Numbered from the stretch's first letter, positions 35,954 through 46,913 are shown. The stretch is DNA of 64,000 bases from Carallia brachiata (GCA_021464245.1 JADCRB010000043.1:6921277-6985276), one strand, 5' to 3'. A program made the numbers and translations. Notes: generated from the letters alone by a model not told the origin.

Positions 35954-37443
35954 ATGCCTCCAAAGAAAAATAAAAAAGAAAAAGACAAAGGTAAAATCCA
36001 AGTTTCTCATAAAACCGTCCAAAGCCCCCTAAAACCTAAACTAGTTGTTGAAAAACTCATGACATCTGCCATTAAAACCCATAAACCCTTGGTTACCCCT
36101 TTTGATTTTAAACCCATTTCTATCTCTAAACCTCTAGTTAAATCTTGGATTGATATTGTTAAAGAGGAAGAGGAGGAAAAAAAGCAACAAGAAAAAGAAA
36201 AACAAATCCAAAAATGGGTCGCAGATCTTTCTCAAAACCCAGAATTTCTTTATGCCATTCAAACCCTTTCACAAAATAAACCTCAGCTGCCTGAAGAAGA
36301 TAAATGCTTAGGTATGATTTATAAAACTGTTACTAAACAACTCAAGAAAGGAAGTCCTTTATCCTCTAAAACCCTTTCTCAAAATGTTTTAAAATCTCAA
36401 GAACTGTTTACTCCCAAGTGGACAGAGTATTTCTTAAAACTGATTTTTCAAAATCTGGTTGTTATTGAGGATGGATATGCTACTGGCAACCCCTCGCAAA
36501 TAGTTGACACTATTTTTAGGGAAAATTGGAAATACAAACGTTGGGATTATGAAAAATCTATATATTATTATATGGTCATTCTTTCCCAAACCCAATGGCA
36601 AGAAAGAACCTATCATTTTGTTTGAATCAGGCATTGACTATGCCTATTCTACTTTCCAAATTCTAAACATTCTTCATCCAATGGATTTTATTTTCCATCT
36701 AGATTAGTTACTTTTGATAAAAATATTGATCCTAAACTACCACATTCACCATATTTATCCTATTGGGATTTCCAACAAGCATGGTTTAATGTTTTCTTTT
36801 ATGAAAACATTAAACGTGGCCATACTTAGTTGATTTACTTTGATAAAACCTTTAAACCAAAAAATATTCCAAATTGGTTCCTTCAGTTGTGGGATTATTT
36901 TGGAGCTCTTCTAAAGATCCTTGACCTAGATATTATACCCAGCTTCTCCTTATTTAAATCTTATTATAAACCTTCAGAACAGGAAAATATATTTCCTCTA
37001 GTCTTTTCCCTCAGTACCCATTTCTTTGTCCCTTGGGTTGTAAAATGGGAATTCTGGTATGAAAGACATAAAGCAGGTCTCATGCTCGTCAGAAGATTCA
37101 AGGTTCGATGGTGGAATAAATACAACATGCCATCATCACTTTCTGAATCTTCAGTTCGACTCTGGCTGCAAGACCACAATAAACAAAGACAACTACCAAG
37201 ACCGTCTAAATCTCAAAAACTCATCGTTAACAAAGAGCATACTGCCTTCTTAAGTCTCATTGGCAGAGTCGTCTTGCTGCTGCTAAAACCAGAGATGAAT
37301 ATCTTGTAGTTCTGCAAGAAATGTCTCAGAATATTTTGGCAGATTCCTCATCTTCAAGTTCAAAGGGAAAGCTCATTGATTTTGTCCAAGATAATAAAGA
37401 TGAAGAACCTGAGGATGATTACTTTGTTAATCATTCTATGTAA
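35954..37443 (+). pseudogene. Viral ORF2 of unknown function (broken)
   Basis: Begins at an ATG (35954) right after the ORF1 tail. The first frame (35954-36625, 223 codons) opens with a Lys-rich MPPKKNKKEKDKGK stretch and has an acidic/Lys coiled-coil-like segment around residues 70-90. Breaks follow, with later pieces at 36830-37309 and on to a TAA at 37441. If whole it would be about 490 residues. A second ORF here is what separates florendoviruses from petuvirus-like relatives; its function is not known to me. Confidence 0.65.
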
Positions 37444-38080
37444 AATTTTATTGTAAATCTTTACAGTATCTGTTTCGGTACTATTTGTAATATTTATAAA
37501 ATTACGACCAGTCATGAACAGTAAACACTGTTCACATAAATCACAAAAATATCACCGATCAGTGACAATACCTAAACAGTACCCTCAACTCCAATAAAAT
37601 AAGGCTTCAGCTTCAATTGTTCCTCAGAAGTTGAGTAGCCTTATCTCTCTCTAAAACACTTCAATCCTAAACACTCTCCCTTCTCTCTAAAATCCTCCAG
37701 CCTCCTCTCAAAGGCCTCCTTCTCCATGTAGGTCCTTTCCACAACAGGTCCTTTCTGCTTAAACTCCCTCTCCCTATGTAAGAATTTTTTTTTATATAAA
37801 CAACTTCATGTATTTTTATATTTAAATCAATAAAAGCATAATTTTTTTATATCTGTTAAAAGGACCAACGCGGACTAGCTCTGCCCCCCATCTGGTTGCA
37901 ATTTATTCATTTTGTCTTCTGTCATCCAAATCAGTGGCCAGTTAAATTGCCCATCTTTACCTATAATTCATTCAAAATATTTATCACTAATCTTGTTTGT
38001 TGTGTTAATTATTTATATTTTTAAATTACTTCATATCATTAGTTCTTTTATACTTCCCTATTCCGATCTTTGGGAGTCTT
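37444..38080 (+). promoter_or_regulatory. Viral non-coding region (promoter/leader)
   Basis: No coding frame. It lies between the ORF2 stop and the primer-binding site, where caulimovirids keep their promoter, transcript start and polyadenylation signal. CT-rich leader-like sequence (37630-37775) and two AATAAA matches (37594 and 37830) are present, but no single TATA or start site can be fixed by eye. Activity is untested. Confidence 0.45.
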
Positions 38081-38093
38081 TGGTATTAGAGCC
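38081..38093 (+). other. Viral primer-binding site, plus-strand copy
   Basis: TGGTATTAGAGCC is complementary to the 3' end of plant initiator tRNA-Met except for one base; the usual form is TGGTATCAGAGCC. It marks the origin of minus-strand DNA synthesis and the conventional first position of the genome. Confidence 0.8.
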
Positions 38094-38292
38094 AAAGAGG
38101 GCTGTGTATCTATAAAAGTTTATTCTGTTTTAAAATAGTTCGATTGTGGTTGTGAGTCATACAAGATTCCAAGTGGACCCGTTGCGAGTTTGGCAGCTAT
38201 AAGTTCTGAAGTGCTGGGCAATAAGTCTAAGTGTTATCACAGGTTGTAACAAGAGTGGTCTATTATAAACAAAGTTTAAATTATTTTAAAAT

Positions 38293-38688
38293 ATGAAATT
38301 TAATTTCTGTAAATTAACTTCTCTCTCTAACTCTTCTACCTCAGAATTCGTAGAGTAGTAAGTAAAGAAGAAATATCATTTGAAGATTTTAAAAATATAG
38401 ATAATTAGGAAATTCCACATGTGAAATCAAGTGAGATATATCAGTCTTCTAAATTCTCTCTTTCTAAACTTCCTTTTAAATCTAATCTCCATATTAAAAC
38501 TGAACAAATAGATATTTCTCTTTCTAAACCCCTTGAAAATATTCACCTTCTCACCTCTAAATCTCTACAAACGCATAAATCTAAAGGTTTTATGTATATT
38601 CACATAGGCTTAGTCGAAGTTGGTTTTAATCCTTTGACTTGTGAAGGTCTTGATACCTCTATACTCGTAGTCCTTAGGGATGCTAGGT
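38293..38688 (+). pseudogene. Viral movement-protein start, plus-strand copy (broken)
   Basis: The ATG at 38293 has the same relative position as the one on the minus-strand copy (39241). An early stop lies at 38356, and the recognisable movement-protein sequence resumes in the frame 38421-38688. At about 38688 homology switches to the opposite strand, so the frame beyond that point is antisense. Confidence 0.6.
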
Positions 38689-38689
38689 T

Positions 38690-39241
38690 GTGTGTTTTAA
38701 CCTGTAAAACAACACTTTCTAAAATATTTTTATCATTTAGAAAAATGGTCAAGTTGGGGTAACAATCAAAAGAGATTGATCCTGAGTTTAGAGTGGATTC
38801 AACTGTTCTAAGTAGGGAATCATGAAAGTTTCGATGCCTAGCATCCTTAAGGACTACGAGTATAGAGGTATCAAGAACTTCACGAGTCAAAGGTTTAAAA
38901 CTAACATGGACTAAGCCTATGTGAGTATACATAAAACCTTTGGATTTATGCGTTTTTAGGGATTTAAAGGTGAGAAGGTGAATTTTTTCAAGGGGTTTAG
39001 AAAGAGGAATATCTCTTTGTTCAGTTTTAATATGGAGATCGGATTTAAAAGGAAGTTGAGAAAGAGAGAATTTAGAAGACTGATATATCTCACTTGGTTT
39101 TACATGTGGAATTTTTCAATTATCTATATTTCTAAAATCTTCAAATGTTATTTCTTCTCTACTTACTACCTTACGAATCTCAGAGGATTCTGAGGTAGAA
39201 GAGTTAGAGAGAGAAGTTGATCTACAAAAATTAAAATTCAT
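38690..39241 (-). pseudogene. Viral movement-protein start, minus-strand copy (broken)
   Basis: Reads from ATG 39241 down to about 38690, including the roughly 40 codons missing from the plus copy. A stop near 39110 interrupts it. The distal part is readable as the frame 38932-38690, then crosses the inversion point. It extends about 120 nt further into the gene than the plus copy, up to the point where the left end of the whole viral block begins. Confidence 0.65.
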
Positions 39242-39440
39242 ATATTAAAATAATTTAAACTATATTTATGATAGACTACTCCTGTTACACCCTGCGATAA
39301 TACCCAGACTTATTGCCCAGTACTTCGGGACTTATAGCTGCCAAACTCGCAACAGGTCTAGTTGGAATCTAGTCTGACTCATAAACACAATCAAACCATT
39401 TTAAAACAGAACAAACTTATACAGATCAACAACCCTCTTT

Positions 39441-39453
39441 GGCTCTGATACCA
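39441..39453 (-). other. Viral primer-binding site, minus-strand copy
   Basis: On the minus strand it reads TGGTATCAGAGCC, the canonical plant initiator tRNA-Met complement. It is better preserved than the plus copy. Confidence 0.85.
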
Positions 39454-40213
39454 AAGACTCCCAAAGATCGGATGAGGGAAGTAGAAGAGAATATGAAGTA
39501 AATTATATATATATATTGGGTACTTGGAAAAAGCGATACGCCCCATTGACTTACAGAAGACAATTTTTATTTCTTATTTTTGCACACATCAAAGTTTAAT
39601 TGGTACAAGTAGAAGAAATGAAAGTAAAAGTTATAAGATGATTATTCAAAACAAAAACTGAAAACAACATTACTCAAAAAGACAAAGAATTGCAAATTAT
39701 CAAGTTAGCAAAAACCAAAAAAAAAAAAAAAAAAAAAGGCAAAAAACATCACAGGTTAGCAAAAAAGAGTTATCAAGGAATTATGGAAGTGTACGATTAC
39801 ATACTTAATTATAATTATTAAAGAATACAATAATTTAATTTGTAGATGAGAATGTAACAATTGTGATTAAAATTAATTAAATTATTTCAAAATTCGTATC
39901 AAAGTAGTTTTTAAAGTTACATTGAGATTTAGATTTTAATTCATTTAAGAAAAATTCCTTAAAAAATATTTTATTAAAAAAAAATTAAGGCATAACGCAC
40001 GCATGTGTCTATATATAAAATATAATAACAAAAGTAAAAAAAATATTCACATGCTTATGTGATAATTTCTGATACTTGAATTCTCAAAAGATTAATTTTC
40101 AGAATTTTGAATTTTAATTTAATAAATTATCAATAATTATAGTATTTCTTAGTATTCTAATAGAATTCGAATCTTTATTTCGATAAATTTTAGAATTCTC
40201 ATATACATGCACT

Positions 40214-40731
40214 TAGAGATGTCAAAAAGTGACCCGACCCGATAACCCGTTTGAATCCATCCGAAAAAATTGGGTCAGGAATCCGATTTTTCAACCCGAA
40301 TCCAAAAGTGACCCAACCCGAAAATGACCCGAAAATTTTGGGTTGGATTCGGGTTGGATTCGAGTTACCCGTTGGGTTAAGAAAAAGACAAAATAGTGAA
40401 ATTTTTATAACTTTTACCTTTGACTTATCTTTTTTAAGTACTAATTAGTACTATTTTCGTAAAATATAGATATATATATAACGCAAAAACTAAATTTAAA
40501 CGTTTAGTTTATTATAAAAATGAGTTTTAAATTTAATTGAAACGTTTTATTTTAGTGAAAAATGACTTAAAAAAAATAATGATTCAGTGCGAATTTGACC
40601 CGAATTCGATCTGAATCCAACCTGAACCCGAACCGAATGTAACGTGACGTGAAAGTAACCCAACCGAAAATAACCCGAACCGGAAACGATCCAACGCGAA
40701 CCCGACACAACCCGACTTTTTGACACCTCTA
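40214..40731. mobile_element. Non-autonomous hAT MITE, copy 1
   Basis: A 518-bp element with ends TAGAGATGTCAAAAAGT and (reverse complement) TAGAGGTGTCAAAAAGT, flanked by a perfect 8-bp duplication CATGCACT (40206-40213 and 40732-40739). Subterminal zones are dense in ACCCGA/CCCGAA words on both sides, a likely transposase-binding array. The interior is AT-rich with no transposase. Small frames at both ends are translations of the CCCGAA repeats. Confidence 0.92.
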
Positions 40732-40739
40732 CATGCACT

Positions 40740-42724
40740 CATCTTTTCACATTATAAATTTTTTACTTGCATTATTATTCTTTTGTTTTCTGTCAACTAA
40801 ATTTCTCAATTTCAAATTTTAATTTTTTAATTCAAATAAATTCTCATCAAGATTAGTGTTTTGATTAATATTTTTATTTAGAGTGAAACAATGAAATTTG
40901 CTTTGCTTATTATTGATCTTGATTGATTATTAACTTATGTGAAAATTTTGATCCATTTTTTTTTTTATGATATAGTGAATTGTGTGTGAATGTGTTTGGA
41001 TGGATGCATTGTTTCAATTTATATATCATGACCTTCGTAAGATATACCATGAATAGCATAACTTCTTTTTTATAAGCTATGTATCATAAATCACATAACC
41101 TATCTTTACATGCCCAATTTCCGTTCATCATATTTTTTCTTTTTGACTTTTGTTCCATCAATAACTTGGTATTATTTCAGTTGGCAATTGGGGGACGAGA
41201 TAAGCCAACTTTTTTCTTTTCACTTTTGTCATCCTATATATAATTAACCTTTCAACTAATTCGGAGTTTGTTGTAGGTCCCGCTTCCATAGACAAGTAAG
41301 GCTCGATGGTCATAACATGTTTTATTGAATAGTTTGGTGAAGCTTGCTAAAGAGAAAGAATTACTTGGTTGAAGGGATAACTATTGTGTATCAATACCCA
41401 GCTACGTGTTGATATTTGAAAATTGAGCGCCCGTGCATGTCTTGGACATTTTGTCTTAGGAAATATTCAAAGCGAAACTGTAAGTGTTATTTTTTAAACG
41501 ATGATTGATATTTTTGTGATATAAAAATAATAAGTGTTTCAAATATATCAGTCATTGTTTCAATCAAAACAAATTTCAAAACAAAAATTATTGGAATACC
41601 AACTTTTACTCTTGAAAAGTAGGTACAACTTTTAACTTTTGACCAAAATTGATACTTATAATCGATTATATTTTTTTTGTTATTTTAGTACATTTTTTAT
41701 ATATAATTAAGTAAGAATATTTATCAGCAATAAAAAATTTGTTGTTCTCTTTCTAATGATTTTTTTGCTTTCTATTAAATAAATTTCTTAATTTCTAATT
41801 TTAATTTTTTTACCTAAACAATTTCTCATCAAAATTAATACTTATAATTATTATAATTATTGTAGAACCTTTTGATTATTTTCTTTTTGCCGATTTACTT
41901 GAAGAGGAATATTTGATTGGTTCCTCTTGACAATTATTTAATTTTCAATCTTGTCTTATTTTTTTAATAACTACTGCAAAATAAAAACATGATGCATAAA
42001 TAAACAATTATACTCATAATAATAAAATTCCCTTGAGAAGAAAAACTTGCTTCTAACCATTGTTTTACAAACGATTATATGCAATAGCTTGCAAAAATAT
42101 AAAAGATGCATAATAAGTCTTATATTCCTCTTTTATTATGCTTTGACTAATTTTATACTTTAATTTCAGAATTAGTCAAGCAACAAATATAAAATGTTTA
42201 GTGTTCAAATAATTGACAAGTTTTGAGGCACAAAAAATAATAACCAATAAATATGTAATTACAAAATATACAGGTAACCAACTAACATTAAAAAAAAACA
42301 TATTATTCCCAAGCAATGAGTGTGTTATTTTCTAGTTCTCTAATCAAATAATAATATATATAATTGAGTTATTATATATAAGATCACAGGACTTGAATTA
42401 TATATAATTGATTTATAATTGATTCATCTACTTTTTGTTACAAATTTTAAGTGCCTGCTTTCAAAAAAAAATATAATTCATTGCAACGCGGACTCTTCAT
42501 CTCCCATTTTCTATGTACACTGAGTGTTTTCCCTTCTCAAACACCTAAAAACAAAGACGCAACGGGCTTTTAAGGCTCATCTCTTTTTGTTCCCCGAATG
42601 CTTCTTGGGAAGCACCATTTTTACTCCCACATGGTCCAGACTAAGCGAACTAATACTGGGGGAAATTACGATCAAAAAGAGAACATTAGCGTGATCCAGA
42701 CAAGTGATATTTCTAGGGTTCGAC
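40740..42724. other. AT-rich non-coding stretch
   Basis: Two diverged copies of a roughly 100-bp block (about 40760-40860 and 41755-41850, sharing aaatttct.aatttc.aattttaatttttt and aatttctcatcaa.attaRt) suggest an old duplication or a repeat family. No gene was seen. The last 200 bp would include the RPL32 3' UTR and terminator. Confidence 0.4.
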
Positions 42725-43148
42725 TCATTCATCTTCTTGGCTGCGCAACGTAGCAAGCTTGTTAGTGACAACAATGTCGAGCTGGGCGACTAGCTCCACT
42801 ATCTCTTTCCTTTTCCTCGTAGACACATCATGAGCGATCTCAGCAGAGAATGTCCTGCAGAACACACAGCAATAAAAGTATATAAGCACGCACAAAAAAA
42901 AAAAAAAAGAAAGTCGAGAAAAAGCAATTCTAAAAATTTAGCGCTCAAATCTAAAGGAGATTTCACCTGTTGTGCATGATCGAAACGTCAAGCTCTTTGG
43001 CATTGTGGACAACAAATTTCTTGAAGCTATGTGGAAGACAATGGCGAGTCTTCTTGTCTGAACCATAGCCTATATTTGGCATCAAAGTACATCCTTTGAA
43101 CTTTCTTCGGATTCAAGAATCAACACCCTTTGGTCTACGCCAGTTTGA

Positions 43149-44783
43149 CTGTCATTAAAGCAATTCAGAGAACAAAATTAATCCACTGTAGCTTCATTAT
43201 GCTAGGGTCTGTGAATCACAGCACAAGTACTAATCTTTGTTTGCCGAGTGACAAAATTAATCATGAGGTACAAGGAAACAGATGAACTAAGCAACAAGAG
43301 GCATACAATTTACTGGGTCAACAAATGCATCACAAATCTCAACAATCATTAACAGCTGAAGATGGAAATAAAAACTCACGGCTAACATCCCAATTACATA
43401 GTCTTCAAATGATTTTTTTTTTTTTTGAGAAAAGTCTTCCAATGATAATTAAGAAGGAAGAATAAAAGATCAAACCACGATGACACAATAACAAGACAAA
43501 AGTTGTAAACAGGAATATATAGTAACAGAAAGCTTATAAGAAGCCAGCTAACTGTGTCGCAACCTGATTACCATCAATTTCTGCCCTTCATACGAAATGC
43601 CCAGCTACAGAAGCAAATGAAGTCTGGACATCAGATACCATGGGCGACTGACTCAGTTAAAATTTTCTCTACACTATCCTGCCCCAACAGTGGGTATTGA
43701 CCATCAGAAGATGGTAGCAAGAAAAAATGACATTGCCAAAAGACAAATGTTGAAAACTGCAATCTCAGCCGAAAGATGGTGATAATATATGATCATCATT
43801 GTGAATCAGAAGAAATGGAAAACTTGCATCACAGATTGCATGAGAAAAACCCAAAATACCAACAACTAAATGAATATGGCAAGCTATAAGCTTTTTGAAA
43901 AAAACAAAAAGTGTTTGAAAACAGTAACAACTATGATATATGCATGAGAGATCAGATGGTAGTGCATGTATAGGATTCATCATCCAATTGCAGAACTGAT
44001 GGATAGTTATCATCACACCTCATCGCATATATCTACACTAAAACAGTTTGAAGATTATCAAATAAAGGCACACAGATGCAAACAAGAAACGCACAAAGTA
44101 AAACAGATAAAAAGATTGGACATTTGCCATGTGAGATCAGATCAAAGTAGATTAATGTCACCACTTTGCTTGTGAAAGTAAGACTGGGTGTCAAAAAGCA
44201 TCGTCATCATATCCCCACAACAAAGGCCGCCAAACCAAATTTGTCATTATCAAAACTGCATTTTACAAAATAAAAAAGAAAAAAAAAATGAAACACACAC
44301 ACACACATAAAAGCAATTGAAACTGGGGGTCAAATGCTATCATCATATCATATCAAAAGGGAAAAAAAAAAAAAAACATAATCTCAACGAGAAAGCTACA
44401 AATAGAACAACAAATATATTTTCGGAAACTTTTTTTTTTTTGGATGAGTTGGTTGGGACTCGAACTTGAGACCTTAATCCTTGAAGAGGACTCCATGCCA
44501 ATTGACCATAGGAAAACTTAGCAATCCAATAAATTCCAAAAAAAAAGGCAATATTTTTGGGAATCAGATAAGAAAAAATGTCAATCACCAGCTTGGATCC
44601 GAAGACGCAAGTAAGACTGGGGCGACAATAACCATATCATCATTTCCCTCAAAATAAAAAAAAAAAAAAACTTCCACTTAAAAAAATCAACAGAAAATCA
44701 GCATTTTACATACACAAAGGAAGAGCTAATAATTGAAACGTCAGAGCATTCTCGCACTCGTACGTAAACTATTAAATATATGC
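43149..44783 (-). other. RPL32 intron 1 (1635 bp) with inserted repeats
   Basis: Bounded by GC at 44783-44782 and AG at 43150-43149 on the minus strand. It holds the SINE-like element at 44431-44510 and three loose copies of a block reading aagactggg...catcatat (about 44180, 44320 and 44610). Open frames here have no domain. Confidence 0.6.
44431..44510 (-). mobile_element. Short tRNA-related SINE-like insertion in RPL32 intron 1
   Basis: On the minus strand, A-box-like TGGTCAATTGGCA (44509-44497) and B-box-like AGTTCGAGTCCC (44466-44455) are spaced as in a tRNA. They are followed by an A-tail (T-run at 44430-44440 on the plus strand). AAGTTTTCC on the 5' side and AAGTTTCC after the tail may be an imperfect target duplication. 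Only about 80 bp plus tail, so it is a short or truncated element. Confidence 0.55.
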
Positions 44784-44967
44784 CTTGACAGCGATCTTGC
44801 GGTCGCTCTGAGGCAGCTTGAACTTCTGGACTCTCTTCTTTGCGATCTTCTTCGACGGCAACGGCACCGCCATTTTCACTGGCTCTGCCAGAGAGGCTCA
44901 CGGTGGCTTTAGGGGCTCAAGACGCAGCCGCGTCTTCGTGTGCGAGTTTAGGTCTTTGTTCGAAGCT

Positions 44968-45202
44968 CTATATATCTTAGGCAAGATAGGTTAATTAGCT
45001 GATTTCGTTAGGGTTTCTTTTGGGTCAAAATTTTGGTTTAATAGATCGGGGGTGTTTGGTATGACGCATCGACGGTCGAGTTTGGAAGTTCTTTTTAACT
45101 TCAGCCGCAATAAATCCCTGATGAACTGGGCTTGGAATTGGGCGTGAGCCTCTTCGTAGCCCATTGATTTGGATGCTTACACCATTTCTCAATTTAGGCC
45201 CA
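44968..45202 (-). promoter_or_regulatory. RPL32 promoter: TATA, telo-box and site II motifs
   Basis: Upstream of the RPL32 start on the minus strand are a TATATA box (44975-44968), a telo-box AAACCCTA (45016-45009), and several TGGGCY-type site II words (TGGGCT 45127-45132 on plus; on minus at 45163-45158, and TGGGCC at 45202-45197). Telo-box plus site II is the characteristic pair in plant ribosomal-protein promoters and drives expression in dividing cells. Their preservation contrasts with the coding lesion. Confidence 0.7.
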
Positions 45203-45225
45203 AACTTATCCAAATTATAAATTAA

Positions 45226-45506
45226 GGGTATGTTTGTTTCCTATAAAATATTTTATAAGAAAAAATTTTACAATTTTTCTAATATTTGTTTCACGAAATA
45301 TATTTTATATAGGTAAAATTTAGAAAAAAAATTTCAGATTTTCAGGTAAAATAACTTCTCCTTTTACAGAGTTGAAGTTATTTTTAGGAAAAATACAAAC
45401 TGTACTATAAGTAAGTAATAAAGGAAAATTATTATTTTCACTGAAAATATTTTTTCTTATAAATATTTTATAAATATAAATTATTTTACAGTAAAGAAAC
45501 AGACCC
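45226..45506. mobile_element. Small TIR element (MITE), 281 bp
   Basis: The left end GGGTATGTTTGTTTCCT and right end (reverse complement GGGTCTGTTTCTTTACT) extend into a longer imperfect inverted repeat rich in aaaatattttata. The hairpin-like build is typical of MITEs. The target duplication is unclear. It sits immediately upstream of the RPL32 promoter. Confidence 0.5.
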
Positions 45507-46329
45507 AAGTCTAAAGATCAATTTTACCTACCAATTTGTCGGCGTCTTTTAAATTTAATTCAGAACCCTTTTTTAAAAAAAAAAAAACAAGTGGGCCTTA
45601 CGTTAATTTGGTTCATTAAATTATATCATTTTGTTAAATTTTTCATTAAGTATTCCTGCATATAACGTGATATCAGGTGACATAACACGTCATTATTTTT
45701 GGATACATCAGCACGTACGATTGAAGTGAAAATTTGTATGAATTTTTTGTAATTTGGCTGTAAGAAAAAATAAAAATTCAATAATTTTATTTTAAAAGGC
45801 AAATTAATAGTTTGTTTGGATTTCAAGAAAAATGAAACAAAAAAAAAAGTAGAGGAAAAAAATTTGTTATTCATTTTTTTTCTCTATCATTTTTTATTTA
45901 TATATTTTTAATTTATCTAAACAATTTTTTTATAACTTTTCTTCATATAATTTTCTTTCTTATTTTTTTCATAATTTTTTTATCTATCTATATAATTTTA
46001 TTTTCTTATAATTTTTTTAATTAACTTTTCATAATTCAAACACACTACAGATAAAGACGCCCTCATTGATCTATACCCTGTTGAAGAACACATAACTCGC
46101 TGGAAATTGGTCCATTTAGAATGAAAGAAAAAGGTTGTTCCAAAAAAAAAAAAAAAAAAAGAAAAATGAAACTGTTTAAAGTTTGAATTTTGAATTGAAA
46201 TTTACACCATGAACTAAAATGAGACAAATGCTGAAAATAACTAAAATAAATTATCAAAGAACGTCAAACCGCTCATGAACCAAAATGCTTTAATTCATGG
46301 GTGGTTTAATAGGAAAAAGGAATAAAAAG

Positions 46330-46913
46330 AAAAGAAAATTAGAGAAATATTGGAGGCTAAAGTTGGAAATGTAAAAGCATGCAGGACTTTGTTGTTAAAC
46401 AATGGCTCTGACAAATTGAACCAGGGAAACCCATTTGTTGGAGCTCCTTTTGAGGAGCCCCAATGCAACAAAAGCTTAAAAATGCGAGGATCTGGTAAAA
46501 GGGGGGCTTCGGCTTTCGTCGCTTCCGGCGGCCATCCGGTCGCCATGTCCACCACAGGGAAAAGTTGACTGGCTTCCAAGGAGAATATTCCCTGGTGATT
46601 TGGCCTCTTACGACAGTCGAGTGATGACTAAGAAGTAAAGGCAATCTTGTTAGTGTGGAAGGTTTCCTCGGCATCTTCAGCATCTTTCAGACCTTCTCTC
46701 GGCGCATGAATGGCGGGGAAGAGTAGATCGATGTGCAACGACTTCGGGAAAAGAGTGATCTGGTCACTATCATCGATCGGATTCCAGCAAGTGCAGAGAC
46801 TCCTCTCGTCGGAGCAGCTAGCATTTCGCCGGAATGATTTGGAATGTCAAGGTTTAGGTTTATGTTTAATAATTTTGTTTTTATCTTTATTTAGTTTTGT
46901 TTTTTTGACATAG
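46330..46913. other. GC-richer island with unassigned open frames on both strands
   Basis: This stretch is clearly richer in G+C than its flanks and open on both strands: plus 46350-46568 and 46710-46913, minus 46683-46357 and 46579-46295. A minus-strand reading from ATG 46834 (MLAAPTRGVSALAGIRSMIV...) has a mitochondrial-presequence-like composition but stops after about 45 codons. No domain was recognised. It could be a small or broken gene, or a captured exon inside a repeat. Confidence 0.3.

Larger units (their letters stand above)
30840..39503 (+). mobile_element. Endogenous caulimovirid (florendovirus-like), circularly permuted, with an inverted terminal segment
   Basis: An integrated plant pararetrovirus. 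The plus-strand order is movement protein C-terminal part, coat region with zinc knuckle, protease, reverse transcriptase, RNase H, a second ORF, non-coding leader region, tRNA-Met primer site and movement-protein start. A minus-strand copy of leader plus movement-protein start follows. A two-ORF layout with the extra ORF after RNase H is what I recall for florendoviruses; petuvirus-like relatives are the alternative. There are no LTRs. The plus copy begins in the movement protein only about 120 nt beyond where it ends on the right, so it is close to one genome length opened within that gene. Every frame carries stops or shifts, so it is not competent. Confidence 0.85.
38022..39503. repeat. 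Large inverted repeat: two viral leader and movement-protein starts facing each other
   Basis: The left arm (about 38022-38688) and right arm (about 38837-39503) are reverse complements, about 665 bp each and roughly 85-90 percent alike by eye. They are separated by about 150 bp of single-copy movement-protein sequence in minus orientation. Each arm contains a primer-binding site (38081-38093 and 39441-39453) and an ATG for ORF1. Beyond 39503 the right copy stops and unrelated AT-rich DNA begins. Confidence 0.85.
42725..44873 (-). pseudogene. RPL32: 60S ribosomal protein L32 (eL32) gene copy with an in-frame stop
   Basis: eL32 is a structural protein of the cytosolic large ribosomal subunit. 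Three exons on the minus strand, 44873-44784, 43148-42967 and 42854-42725, join in consistent phase and total 133 codons plus stop, the normal eL32 length. The protein starts MAVPLPSKKIAKKRVQKFK and ends [18 protein letters not shown]. Exon 2 carries the core with [18 protein letters not shown]. Two lesions stand out. Codon 42 is TGA (43115-43113) where family members have Arg (CGA to TGA). The intron-1 donor is AAG|GC instead of GT; GC donors exist but this one lacks the usual strong AAGT context. A conserved Arg near residue 20 is Leu. Introns are retained, so it is not a processed copy. A single-base sequencing error at 43115 could restore function. Confidence 0.85.

Noticed and set aside
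40251..40448. Short frames at the ends of both hAT MITEs (also 40547-40738 and 61759-61977)
   Set aside because: They translate the CCCGAA-rich subterminal repeats; similarity between them reflects the element, not a protein.
45025..45213. 62-codon minus-strand frame upstream of RPL32
   Set aside because: It lies across the RPL32 promoter motifs and has no similarity to a known family.
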